Shown here piece after piece: positions 26,201 to 33,993 of a stretch of DNA of 64,000 nt. The DNA lies in assembly GCA_018266055.1 (NCBI GenBank), contig JAFDYT010000012.1, positions 149,111-213,110 on the forward strand, given 5' to 3'. The stretch comes from Bacteroidota bacterium. Its GTDB lineage: Bacteria; Bacteroidota; Bacteroidia; Cytophagales; Cyclobacteriaceae. The stretch's first letter is position 1. Each line of letters opens with the position of its first letter. The notes below the pieces were generated by a model. That model searched no databases and had not been told where the DNA came from. It saw nothing but the letters and a program-made list of their open reading frames with translations. Both the position numbers and the translations under genes were made by a program.

Positions 26201-27017
26201 CAATCGTCATAAAGTGATTATGCTCTCCAGTTTGCGGGAGTTGGTTTTGCCTTCCGGCGACGGCGTCCAACCGAAAAGCCTGAATCTTTTTAGTCCGGTG
26301 ACTTTTGGTGAGCAATCAAAAGGCAACGCTAATCATGCTCTGCGTTCCTCCAATTTTTTAGCCAACTCAATTCTTTCAAACCCGATTGCTTCTTTGCCAG
26401 GAACAAAAGAAGAAGTACAGCAGATTGATAAACTAATGAAAGGGGCGGCGTGGAATTCAACCCTGCATCTTGAAGCTAATGCTTCGGAGCGAAGTCTTAA
26501 AGCGATTCAAAGTCCGGGAATTATTCACATCGCAACGCATGGTTTCTTCATTCCTACCACCGACGAAGATGCGCCGGTAGTGCTCAGCGGTGAAAGCAAA
26601 ACCGAGAGCAATCCCCTTCTTCACTCCGGGCTTATCCTGAGCGATGTGTCGTCGAGTGGAGCTGCCGCAGGTGCAGAAGATGGCTTACTCACCGCTTATG
26701 AAGTGAAGAATTTGAATTTTGATAAGGCCGGATTGGTGGTGTTGTCGGCGTGTGAGACAGGCTCGGGTGAACTGCGCAACGGCGAAGGTGTATACGGTTT
26801 ACAGCGTGCGTTTTTCCTCAGCGGAGCGAAGAATGTATTGATGAGTTTGTGGAAGGTGGACGACGAAGCGACTCAGGAACTGATGATCCTGTATTATCAA
26901 AAAATGCTGGCAAATAATGACAACGTCAGCGCATTGCGCGAAGCGCAAGCAACTTTGTTGAAGAAATATCCCGACCCGTTTTTCTGGGGCGCATTTGTTC
27001 TCATTGGCAAACCTTAA
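23271..27017 (+). CDS. Secreted TPR-CHAT protease-like protein
   Basis: 1248 residues. A signal peptide (MKRSVVVLIALFLFTIRSSAQ) is followed by a long array of TPR-like helical repeats (about residues 30-760, for example YATALNNLAVLYQKQRNYPEAKKLFAQSL), a linker, and a C-terminal CHAT domain (about 960-1248). The caspase-like dyad is complete: His1090 in HIATHGFF and Cys1161 in VLSACETGSGE, followed by YGLQRAFFLSGAKNVLMSLW. The signal peptide predicts action in the periplasm or outside the cell, unlike the cytoplasmic CHAT proteases of type III-E CRISPR or gasdermin defence. The PD40-OmpA gene begins 12 bases downstream, so it is probably a partner. Confidence 0.92.
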   Translation: MKRSVVVLIALFLFTIRSSAQNWQSAYDAAKASYQKEEYTASLSKAEEALTKEKGITVAGRAYFIQLITLNCLALKEADKGIKFSAEEIRLFKSVEGASSPSLAEARKKEILFLQLQNQFKVARQKSDSALLSVGLAYGKQSLPYYQMLSLQGDLSFSAGDADDARKSWAAALQGLASVPEAQDEYRALLYNAAALDENLNDIPSAKNKYTTLIQILEKEKKTDDELYTLSKTAVARLGNQSALPMNDHLQDILKEAMTLAANHQTEKAIEKYKEAEDQAMKDNAKNKTSFSIHLNFARLLLELGRLAQAEQPLQQAKLVSVSLANATIENIAVELTEADWQLTKNQIQNAQALYQTAAKKLSKDVAPQVSGLWLTSSKRLVNKNQQPTALLLLRKWLNVADRNELSLASTYWDAASLFCDVHLFLNQPDSALNFLKTPFGEKYRTQVEFKKAEAYQQKGQWGTALQLLKELENQPSLSGPAKAEVAYQHGRMAHKMGDYLEAEKEYRLALSLFGDSNGESSWQVNNSLAILYAKLGNYSQSEKILASLLQQIPSDNELRKTVIENLSADLIETNQLEKAQKLQTEIVNSLRAQVGENDPEYATALNNLAVLYQKQRNYPEAKKLFAQSLLIAKNNSGETSADYALKETSLGAVLKDMGDYRGAVTVLEHAEKILAAQLGKSHPDYVLCEYNLAVAYKRTSNSEAAAPLMKHMAEFYSKQIRQLFPAMNEQEQVAFYNKVNRQIQDYQQFAVEVGKSKPDFVKDLFDFRLVTKALLLNSSVKTRNRILASNNPQLKEQFLQWQNAKEQLGKWYSQDAATQLKQQAQIRELEEKANSLEKALSLGSMNFKNAMDEQAVTWKTVASSLKPQQAAVEIVRLRSVTGVDSISYAALIARWDSDKPELVVFPNGKKMEGREYSYYKNCIVHRQYNDRSYSVYWKPMAASLKGVTTLYLSSDGIYTKLNPATLFDSLANEFLINRHKVIMLSSLRELVLPSGDGVQPKSLNLFSPVTFGEQSKGNANHALRSSNFLANSILSNPIASLPGTKEEVQQIDKLMKGAAWNSTLHLEANASERSLKAIQSPGIIHIATHGFFIPTTDEDAPVVLSGESKTESNPLLHSGLILSDVSSSGAAAGAEDGLLTAYEVKNLNFDKAGLVVLSACETGSGELRNGEGVYGLQRAFFLSGAKNVLMSLWKVDDEATQELMILYYQKMLANNDNVSALREAQATLLKKYPDPFFWGAFVLIGKP

Positions 27018-27029
27018 TTTTTTATACGG

Positions 27030-29033
27030 ATGAATCTAAAATTGGCAATCGTACCTTTTTTATTCGCAGGCGCTCACCTCGTGTTCGCTCAGGGGACCTC
27101 TGACGAGCGCAAAGTGGTGCCGGTCATCAGCAGTACGAAATACACCGAGTTTTCGCCTACCATCAGTGCCGACGGCCGAACTATGATTTTTGAATCCAGC
27201 CTTGATATGGAGAAAGGATGGGAACTGTTTGAATCGCAACTGGACGAACAAGGAAACTGGAGCCCGCCGGTGCCGCTGAAAAGCATCAATGAAAAATGTA
27301 ATTTCCTCGCCGGCCCGAGCATCAGCTACGACGGAAACCTTTTGTTTTATACTGCCTTCATCGAAGGGAAATCGCAAACCGAAGACATTTATTATTCTAC
27401 ACGCACCGGCGACAACATTTGGAGCGAACCCGTCAACATCGGTGCCCCCATCAATACCGAAGATGGCTACGAAGGATTTCCCTCGATTTCGCCTGATGGC
27501 AAAACCTTGTACTTCGTGCGACTGAACATGGAACACGATTTTGACAAGAAGAGCAAGGAGCCGTGCTTCGCGATCTATTATTCCAAAAAAACAACGGATG
27601 GAAAGTGGGGAGAACCTGTGCTTATGCCTGCGCCCATCAACCTGGGCTGCGAGCGTGATCCAAAAATCATGGCCGACAACCACACCTTGATTTTTTCTTC
27701 CATTCGCGACGGCGGCGTAGGAAAGTACGACATGTATCAGACCGTGAAACAAAACGATGGAACATGGTCGGTGCCAGTTACGCTCGACTTTATCAACTCA
27801 GCAGAAAACGATCAGTCGCCTTGCATCTCGGCCTACGGTGATAAAATGTTTTTCTATTCAAAGAATGATATCTACTCGATTCCGATCCCGGAAAAGTTCA
27901 GGCAACGTGTAAACGCCGTGGTGGAAGGGCGCGTGCTGGACGATAAAAAACTGGCGCCGCTACCTGCGGTGATCACTGTGTTTAATACTACCACAGGCGA
28001 AACTTTTTCAACGTCCAACAACGCGACCGACGGAGAATATAGCGTAGTACTCAACGCGGGATACAATTACAAAATCACGTTTGATAACAGTAACTTCTTC
28101 CCCGACACGCTGGTGTTTGCGCTGGAGAACCAAAAGAAATTTGAGTTGATTTCCAAGAATATAATCATGCGGTCTTCCTATCCGGTGCTAATCGACGTGG
28201 TTGACAAAGACCTGAAGAAGCGGATGAACGTGTGGCTTAATGTAGGTCGCGCCGAGAAAGATATTATTAAAGACTCCGTTTCATCCTCACAGCTGCCGAT
28301 GAAAGTAATGTTTGAAGCGCCATATAATTATGTAATCAGTTCTGCCAAGGATAAATACATTAAGAGCGATCAGGTCTGGACGTTCAAAGAGAAACGCTTG
28401 AGCCCTGACAAGAATGTGATCGTGGGCGTAGAGCACACCAAGGCGCCGTTTGTAGCCAGTGTGATCAGTTCATCGACTAAGCAAAAAGTAAACGTGAAGG
28501 TGATGTGTCACAACAAAAGTCAGGAGGAAGTGTTGATTGCCAACTCAGAGGAAAAAATAAAACTGCGCAAAGGCGACCGCTACGAAGTAATCGCCGGAAG
28601 TCAGGAAGGGTATTTCTTTTCGTCCACTGAAGTGGTGGGCGGCATTGACTCGGCGGTGGTCATGCAGGTTATTCCCATTGAGGTGGGAGCGCTCCTTACG
28701 TTAAATAACATTACGTTTGAAACCAATTCTGCGGAGCTGAAGAAAGGTTCGCAATTTGAACTCGACCGCATTGTAGAGTTAATGAAGTTCAACCCTACAG
28801 TAACCATCGAAATCTCCGCGCATACGGATGACGTAGGCACCGACGCGAACAACCTTCAACTGTCGGACAAGCGTGCAAAAAGTGCTTTCGAATACCTGAA
28901 GACGAAGGGAGTGAATTTTGAAAAACTGGTGCCGAAGGGTTACGGCGAATCGAAGCCGGTGGTGCCGAATGATTCCGATGCCAACCGCGCACAAAACCGA
29001 CGCGTTGAACTTCGGATATTAAAATTGTCTTAG
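27030..29033 (+). CDS. PD40-repeat and OmpA-domain outer-membrane protein
   Basis: 667 residues with a signal peptide (MNLKLAIVPFLFAGAHLVFAQ). About residues 30-290 hold TolB-like PD40 propeller repeats (FSPTISADGRTMIFESS, GPSISYDGNLLFYT, FPSISPDGKTLYFVR). A carboxypeptidase-regulatory-like fold follows (VEGRVLDDKKLAPLPAVITV), and residues 550-667 form an OmpA-type peptidoglycan-binding domain (LNNITFETNSAELK, EISAHTDDVGTDANNLQLSDKRAKS, GYGESKPVVPNDSDANRAQNRRVEL). This composition is frequent in gliding and T9SS-bearing Bacteroidota. It anchors to peptidoglycan in the periplasm and may tether the CHAT protein encoded just upstream. Confidence 0.92.
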   Translation: MNLKLAIVPFLFAGAHLVFAQGTSDERKVVPVISSTKYTEFSPTISADGRTMIFESSLDMEKGWELFESQLDEQGNWSPPVPLKSINEKCNFLAGPSISYDGNLLFYTAFIEGKSQTEDIYYSTRTGDNIWSEPVNIGAPINTEDGYEGFPSISPDGKTLYFVRLNMEHDFDKKSKEPCFAIYYSKKTTDGKWGEPVLMPAPINLGCERDPKIMADNHTLIFSSIRDGGVGKYDMYQTVKQNDGTWSVPVTLDFINSAENDQSPCISAYGDKMFFYSKNDIYSIPIPEKFRQRVNAVVEGRVLDDKKLAPLPAVITVFNTTTGETFSTSNNATDGEYSVVLNAGYNYKITFDNSNFFPDTLVFALENQKKFELISKNIIMRSSYPVLIDVVDKDLKKRMNVWLNVGRAEKDIIKDSVSSSQLPMKVMFEAPYNYVISSAKDKYIKSDQVWTFKEKRLSPDKNVIVGVEHTKAPFVASVISSSTKQKVNVKVMCHNKSQEEVLIANSEEKIKLRKGDRYEVIAGSQEGYFFSSTEVVGGIDSAVVMQVIPIEVGALLTLNNITFETNSAELKKGSQFELDRIVELMKFNPTVTIEISAHTDDVGTDANNLQLSDKRAKSAFEYLKTKGVNFEKLVPKGYGESKPVVPNDSDANRAQNRRVELRILKLS

Positions 29034-29135
29034 CGTTTTAGCTTCGGCATCGTGTAGCGCTGCCCGGATTTCACGGCGAATCATTTGTGTTTTCGCGGCC
29101 GCACAATTGGGATAAAGGATACGCCATAAAATCCT

Positions 29136-29143
29136 TAGTTTTG
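29136..29143 (+). promoter_or_regulatory. -7 promoter element upstream of priA
   Basis: TAGTTTTG matches TAnnTTTG and ends 13 bases before the priA ATG, implying a leader of only a few bases. Confidence 0.45.
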
Positions 29144-29156
29144 GTGGCTGAGTGCT

Positions 29157-31664
29157 ATGGCAAAAGAACTTTCACTTGAGTTTGATCCCCGCGAAACCCT
29201 TTTCGCCGATCTGGTCATTCCGGTGCCCATTGATAAGCTCTTCACCTACCGTGTACCCGCTGCCTTCAACGATAAAATAAAAGCAGGCCAGCGCGCCATC
29301 GTGCAGTTTGGTGCCAAGAAAATACAGACAGGCATCATCGTGCGATTGCACAATCAGCCGCCCGCCGACCACGAAGCCAAGTATATTCTCGATTTGCTTG
29401 ATGAGAATGAGGTGATCTACGCGCAGCAGTTTACTTTGTATCAGTGGATGGCCTCGTATTATCTCTGCACGCTTGGCGAAGTGGTGAACGCAGCGCTGCC
29501 CTCCGGACTAAAACTTTCCAGCGAGTCGATGGTGCAGATCGATCCTCGTTTTGATTTTGAGACCACTGCGTTTGATTTCTCTGAAAAAGAACGGATGGTG
29601 CTGCAGCGACTCAAGCATGAATCGCTGAACTACTCGGCCATTGTAAAACTCGCCGGATCAAAGGCCATCTACAATCTTCTCAAATCGCTCGTGGCCAAAG
29701 AGGCGATCATTATCTTCGAACAAGTCAAAGAAAAATTCAGACCCAAGACCGAGAAGCGAATCCGGCTGGCCAAAGAATACACGAACAAAAAGAAACTCGA
29801 ATTCCTGTTTGAAACCATTGCCAAAAAACCAAAGCAGGAAGCAGTGCTCTTAAAATACCTGCAGCACATTCCGGTATTCGCCGATGCGTCGCTCAATGAA
29901 AAAGGAATGGCGAAAGCCTTGCTCGCCGACGAAGAGATTTCTGATTCAGTAATCAAAACGCTCATCAAAAATCGTATCCTCGAAGAGTTTGAAGTCACCG
30001 TGCCGCGGTTTGGTTTCGATGATCCGAAGCACGACCATCCGGTGTTGCTCAGCGAACAGCAAGAGCAGGCGCGCAATGCCATTCTTACGTTCTTCGAAGA
30101 AAAGAATACGGTGTTGTTGCACGGCGTTACAGGCAGTGGCAAAACGGAAATCTACATTGACCTGATCCGGCGTGCGCTAGAAGGCGGCAGTCAGGTGTTG
30201 TACCTCCTTCCGGAGATTGCACTCACTACGCAGATTGTATTGCGACTAAAGAAAATATTCGGCAGCGCGCTGGGTGTGTATCACTCCAAGTTTTCGGACA
30301 ACGAGCGTGTCGAAGTGTGGAACGGAGTGCTCACCAACAAATTCCGGTTTGTGATCGGTGTGCGCTCGTCTGTCTTTCTTCCTTTCGATAACCTCGGGCT
30401 GATCATTGTAGACGAAGAGCACGACCCGTCATACAAACAACATGAGCCTGCGCCACGCTACCATGCGCGCGACGTAGCCCTGTGGATGGGACAGGCCCAC
30501 AACGCCAAGGTGATTCTCGGCAGTGCTACGCCTTCGGCGGAGTCGTATTATCAGGCAACCAACGGCAAGTATGGGCTGGTCACGCTCACGCAACGCTTCG
30601 GCGAAGCCACACTTCCGCAGATTTTCTTCGCCGACATGGCGATGGAGAAAAAAAGCAAGACCAACCGCGGCGAGTTTTCGTCGCTGCTCCTTCGCTCCAT
30701 CGACGAGGCTACGAAGAAAAAAGAACAATCCATTCTCTTTCAAAACCGACGTGGCTATGCGCCGATGGTGCAGTGCGAAGACTGTGGCTGGGTGCCCAAG
30801 TGCATCAACTGCGCCGTAAGTCTTACCTATCATCAGTATCGCCATGCGCTGGTGTGTCACTACTGCGGATACCGCGAACCCCTGCCGGCACAGTGCCCCG
30901 AATGTTCGTCGAAGCGCATCTTGACGCTGGGCTACGGTACGGAAAAACTGGAGGAAGAACTCAAGCTTCACTTTCCGGAAATCCATACGCAGCGCATGGA
31001 CCTCGACACCACGCGCACCAAGTCGGGGTATGACGACATTATCTCCGGCTTTGAAAGCGGCGCTACCGACGTGCTCATCGGCACACAGATGGTGACAAAA
31101 GGTCTAGACTTTGATAAGGTAAGCCTGGTGGGTGTATTTGATGCCGACAGGCTCATGCACTTCCCCGATTTCCGTTCGTATGAAAGAGCATTTCAACTGA
31201 TCACGCAGGTGAGCGGTCGTGCGGGCCGTCGCGCCAAGCAAGGGAAGGTGGTCATCCAGACGTCTAATCCAAAGCATGCGCTGTTTGCCTATGTGATTGA
31301 AAACAAAGTGACGGAGTTTTTAAAAGAAGAACTCGCCGACCGGCAGCGGCATTATTATCCACCGTTTGCGCGCCTCATCGAAATCACCTTCAAGCATACC
31401 GACAAGAAAGTAGTGGTGGAAGCTGCCGAGCAATACACCGCTGCTGTGAAAGCGAAAATCAAATCAGTGAAAATACTTGGCCCCGGCGAGCCGATGATCT
31501 CCAAGATCAGAAACGAGTACCTCATGCACGTGCTCATCAAGATTGCCCGCAACCAGGGAGGCTTGCCTGACATTAAAGCCGTGCTGCATGCGCAGGAAAC
31601 AATCCTTCATCAGGAGAAAAACTTCAGAAACGTGAAGGTGGTGTTTGATGTCGATCCCGCCTGA
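29157..31664 (+). CDS. priA: Primosomal protein N', replication-restart helicase
   Basis: 835 residues, the usual length. An N-terminal DNA-binding domain (LFADLVIPVPIDKLFTYRVP) precedes a superfamily 2 helicase core: Walker A HGVTGSGKTEIYI, Walker B IIVDEEHDPSYKQ, GSATPSAESYY, and QVSGRAGRRAK (motif VI). Inserted between them is the zinc-binding region CEDCGWVPKCINC and CHYCGYREPLPAQCPEC. Restarts stalled replication forks by reloading the replisome. Own -7 element upstream. Downstream DNA carries GGTACGAG-type repeats. Confidence 0.96.
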   Translation: MAKELSLEFDPRETLFADLVIPVPIDKLFTYRVPAAFNDKIKAGQRAIVQFGAKKIQTGIIVRLHNQPPADHEAKYILDLLDENEVIYAQQFTLYQWMASYYLCTLGEVVNAALPSGLKLSSESMVQIDPRFDFETTAFDFSEKERMVLQRLKHESLNYSAIVKLAGSKAIYNLLKSLVAKEAIIIFEQVKEKFRPKTEKRIRLAKEYTNKKKLEFLFETIAKKPKQEAVLLKYLQHIPVFADASLNEKGMAKALLADEEISDSVIKTLIKNRILEEFEVTVPRFGFDDPKHDHPVLLSEQQEQARNAILTFFEEKNTVLLHGVTGSGKTEIYIDLIRRALEGGSQVLYLLPEIALTTQIVLRLKKIFGSALGVYHSKFSDNERVEVWNGVLTNKFRFVIGVRSSVFLPFDNLGLIIVDEEHDPSYKQHEPAPRYHARDVALWMGQAHNAKVILGSATPSAESYYQATNGKYGLVTLTQRFGEATLPQIFFADMAMEKKSKTNRGEFSSLLLRSIDEATKKKEQSILFQNRRGYAPMVQCEDCGWVPKCINCAVSLTYHQYRHALVCHYCGYREPLPAQCPECSSKRILTLGYGTEKLEEELKLHFPEIHTQRMDLDTTRTKSGYDDIISGFESGATDVLIGTQMVTKGLDFDKVSLVGVFDADRLMHFPDFRSYERAFQLITQVSGRAGRRAKQGKVVIQTSNPKHALFAYVIENKVTEFLKEELADRQRHYYPPFARLIEITFKHTDKKVVVEAAEQYTAAVKAKIKSVKILGPGEPMISKIRNEYLMHVLIKIARNQGGLPDIKAVLHAQETILHQEKNFRNVKVVFDVDPA

Positions 31665-31671
31665 GGAAAGG

Positions 31672-31710
31672 TACGAGATTAAAGGTACGAGAGTAGAGGT
31701 ACGAGGTGTT
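31672..31710. repeat. Short GGTACGAG-type tandem repeat, copy 2
   Basis: Three copies of GGTACGAG separated by ATTAAA and AGTAGA, immediately after the priA stop. Same family and orientation as 335-410 and 32878-32950. Copies 2 and 3 bracket the YncE-like gene. Confidence 0.8.
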
Positions 31711-31852
31711 TCAATTCACGGATAACGATTAACAAATAACCAATTCCAAACCCGTTGCCGCCTGCATACTTTATTCACACGGTGGAATAAAGAACCATTC
31801 CCGATTGTCTGAGATGTACTAGTTTCGATTATCAATTCAACCAAAAACAATC

Positions 31853-32878
31853 ATGAAAAAGATTCTTTGCGCAGTGATGGCTGCGGCGTGTATCACACCG
31901 TGGACAGGGTTTGCTCAACACGGGTTTCAGTTACTGAAGAAATCCGTGATCGGGGGAGAAGGAGGTTGGGATTACCTGAGTGTGGATGCGCAAAACCAGC
32001 GCCTTTACGTGTCGCACGGCACACAGGTAGAAGTGCTGAATGCCGTCACGCACGAAAAAGTAGGTGCCATCAGCGGACTGCAAGGTGTGCACGGCGTGAT
32101 TGCGGTGCCTGAGGCAGGCCGGGGCATTACCACCAATGGCCGCAGCAACACAGCTACGATCTTTGATTTGAAAACCTTGAAGCCGATTGTAGAGTTGCCT
32201 ACCGGCAAAAATCCTGACGCGTTACTGTATGATTCCTTTTCCAAACGAGTATTCATCTTTAATCACAGCGACGTGACTACCACCGCCATCGACATTGCGC
32301 AAGGCAAAGTAGTAGGTACTGTGGAGGTGGGCGGCACTGCACTCGAAGCAGGCGTATCGGATGAACAGGGAACGATCTTCGTGAACCTGGAGGACACGCA
32401 CGAGATCGTATCGTTTGATGCAAAAACCCTGGCCATTAAAAACAAATGGAAAATTGCACCGGGCGAAGAACCAACGGGACTGGCCATCGATGTGAAAACT
32501 CATCGGCTCTTCAGCGTATGCCACAACGGATGGATGATGGTAGTAAACAGCGACAATGGAACACTGGTCGCACAACTGCCGATTGGCAAACGTGTGGATG
32601 GTGTAGTGTTTGATCCTGTATTGAAGTTGGCGATCAGCTCCAACGGAGAGGGCTCAATGACGGTGGTAAAAGAAATTTCGGCCAACGAATTTAACGTAGT
32701 AGAAACGGTGAAGACGCAGGCTGGCGCGCGCACCATCGCGCTTGACGCCGCCACGCATCACGTGTTTGTAAGCACCGCCAACTACGGTGAGACACCGCCC
32801 GCTACCGCCGAAAACCCCAACCCCAGACCTAAGGTGATACCCGGAACCTTTATGGTGATGGAGTTTGGAATGAAGTAG
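31853..32878 (+). CDS. YncE-like secreted beta-propeller protein
   Basis: 341 residues with a signal peptide (MKKILCAVMAAACITPWTGFAQ). The mature part is a repeat of about 40 residues in the pattern of a seven-bladed YVTN/YncE propeller: LYVSHGTQVEVLNAVTHEKVG, ITTNGRSNTATIFDLKTL, VFIFNHSDVTTTAIDIAQGK, IFVNLEDTHEIVSFDAKTL. YncE-like proteins are periplasmic, and some bind DNA or copper-related partners, but the ligand here is unknown. The gene is flanked by direct GGTACGAG-type repeats (31672-31710 and 32878-32950), raising the possibility that it moves or is exchanged as a unit. Confidence 0.85.
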   Translation: MKKILCAVMAAACITPWTGFAQHGFQLLKKSVIGGEGGWDYLSVDAQNQRLYVSHGTQVEVLNAVTHEKVGAISGLQGVHGVIAVPEAGRGITTNGRSNTATIFDLKTLKPIVELPTGKNPDALLYDSFSKRVFIFNHSDVTTTAIDIAQGKVVGTVEVGGTALEAGVSDEQGTIFVNLEDTHEIVSFDAKTLAIKNKWKIAPGEEPTGLAIDVKTHRLFSVCHNGWMMVVNSDNGTLVAQLPIGKRVDGVVFDPVLKLAISSNGEGSMTVVKEISANEFNVVETVKTQAGARTIALDAATHHVFVSTANYGETPPATAENPNPRPKVIPGTFMVMEFGMK

Positions 32879-32950
32879 GAGAGTAGAGGTACGAGGGTAG
32901 AGGTACGAAAGACGAGGTTAGAGATACGAGGTACGAGAGTAGAAGTACCA
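32878..32950. repeat. Short GGTACGAG-type tandem repeat, copy 3
   Basis: Begins at the stop codon of the YncE-like gene. Blocks GAGAGTAGAGGTAC, GAGGGTAGAGGTAC, GAGATACGAGGTAC and GAGAGTAGAAGTAC show a 14-base unit made of two 7-base halves, each copy containing the palindrome GTAC. Confidence 0.85.
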
Positions 32951-32961
32951 GGATGCACAAA

Positions 32962-32994
32962 CAAAAAAAGTCCGGAGCTCACTCCGGACTTTTA
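32962..32994. terminator. Bidirectional rho-independent terminator
   Basis: GTCCGGAG (32970-32977) and CTCCGGAC (32982-32989) with a CTCA loop, A-rich before and T-rich after. Serves the YncE-like gene on plus and the desaturase gene on minus. Confidence 0.9.
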
Positions 32995-33019
32995 CCCTAT
33001 ATATAACCCAGCAAAATCG

Positions 33020-33790
33020 TCAGGCGGCTTTTCTTATCCGCTCCAGTTTGATTTCTTTTTGACGCGCTATTTCAATCACGCCCACTTTGTCGAGCACCTT
33101 GATAATAAAATAGGTCGGGTCAAGTTCATGCCAGCGTATGCCACCGAAGTTGGCCCGTGAGCCATGCTTGTGGTGGTTGTTGTGATAGCTTTCGCCCATC
33201 ATCAGGAAATCGACAGGCAGAAAGTTGCGCGACGTATCGCCTACTTCGTAGTTGCGGTAGCCGTACTTGTGAGCAAACCAGTTGATGATCGCGCCATGAA
33301 TAGGGCTCATCAAAAACTGAATCGGCAGCAACAGCCACAACCACCAGGCGGTAGCAAAGTTCCAATAGAACAGCGCGTAGAGCGCACCCCAGAAGATACG
33401 CGACGGCCACGAGCGGGCAATCTTTTCAAACGCTTCCCATTGCGGCACGCCATCCGTAAAGCGGCTTTCTACCTTCATCTCGCGGTTGGTGATGGCCGAG
33501 TAGATGGTTTTCGTTTTCCACATCATCTTCCAGATGCTTTCGTCGTATTTGGGTGAGTGCGGGTCGTTTTCGGTATCGGCAAAGGCATGGTGCATGCGGT
33601 GCATCACTCCGTAGCCGTAGGGACTGAGGTAGTTGGAGCCTTGAAAAATCCAGGTCAGCACAAAGAATACCTTTTCGGTAAACTTATTCATGGTAAAGGC
33701 TTTGTGGGCGGCGTAACGGTGCAGGAAAAACGTCTGAAAAAACAGCGACAAGTACCAGTGCGCCACGAAAAAAATGAGAATTGCTTTCAT
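33020..33790 (-). CDS. Membrane fatty-acid desaturase (acyl-CoA/acyl-lipid type)
   Basis: 256 residues, short for the family but with all three histidine boxes: HRYAAH near residue 24, HRMHHAF near residue 65 and HNNHHKHG near residue 205, plus the accessory NWFAHKYGYRNY. These bind the diiron centre that inserts a cis double bond in acyl chains. Four membrane segments are visible. It is the delta-9/stearoyl-CoA desaturase-like branch, probably acting on membrane lipids for fluidity. A terminator-like hairpin lies 35 bases upstream of its start. Confidence 0.9.
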   Translation of the reverse strand: MKAILIFFVAHWYLSLFFQTFFLHRYAAHKAFTMNKFTEKVFFVLTWIFQGSNYLSPYGYGVMHRMHHAFADTENDPHSPKYDESIWKMMWKTKTIYSAITNREMKVESRFTDGVPQWEAFEKIARSWPSRIFWGALYALFYWNFATAWWLWLLLPIQFLMSPIHGAIINWFAHKYGYRNYEVGDTSRNFLPVDFLMMGESYHNNHHKHGSRANFGGIRWHELDPTYFIIKVLDKVGVIEIARQKEIKLERIRKAA

Positions 33791-33824
33791 GTAAATAGAA
33801 CAGGTTTGGTAAAAAACATACTAA

Positions 33825-33847
33825 AAAACCCCGAAATGAGGGGTTTT
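33825..33847. terminator. Terminator-like hairpin upstream of the desaturase gene
   Basis: AAAACCCC (33825-33832) pairs with GGGGTTTT (33840-33847) around a seven-base loop, and the minus strand ends the hairpin in TTTTTTAG. No gene ends here on either strand. It could be a leftover terminator or a leader attenuator for the desaturase. Confidence 0.6.
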
Positions 33848-33993
33848 GAGGTGTAAGACAAACTCGTGACCCGGTTTGTGACAGGCTTTTTGACAAAATT
33901 CAATTTTTTTTACTGAACTCTCCTTTTGACGCAACCAACAGCATACTAATAATGGTTCACAAAGAGCAGGCTGCAGTCACCTCCTGGCCCGAA

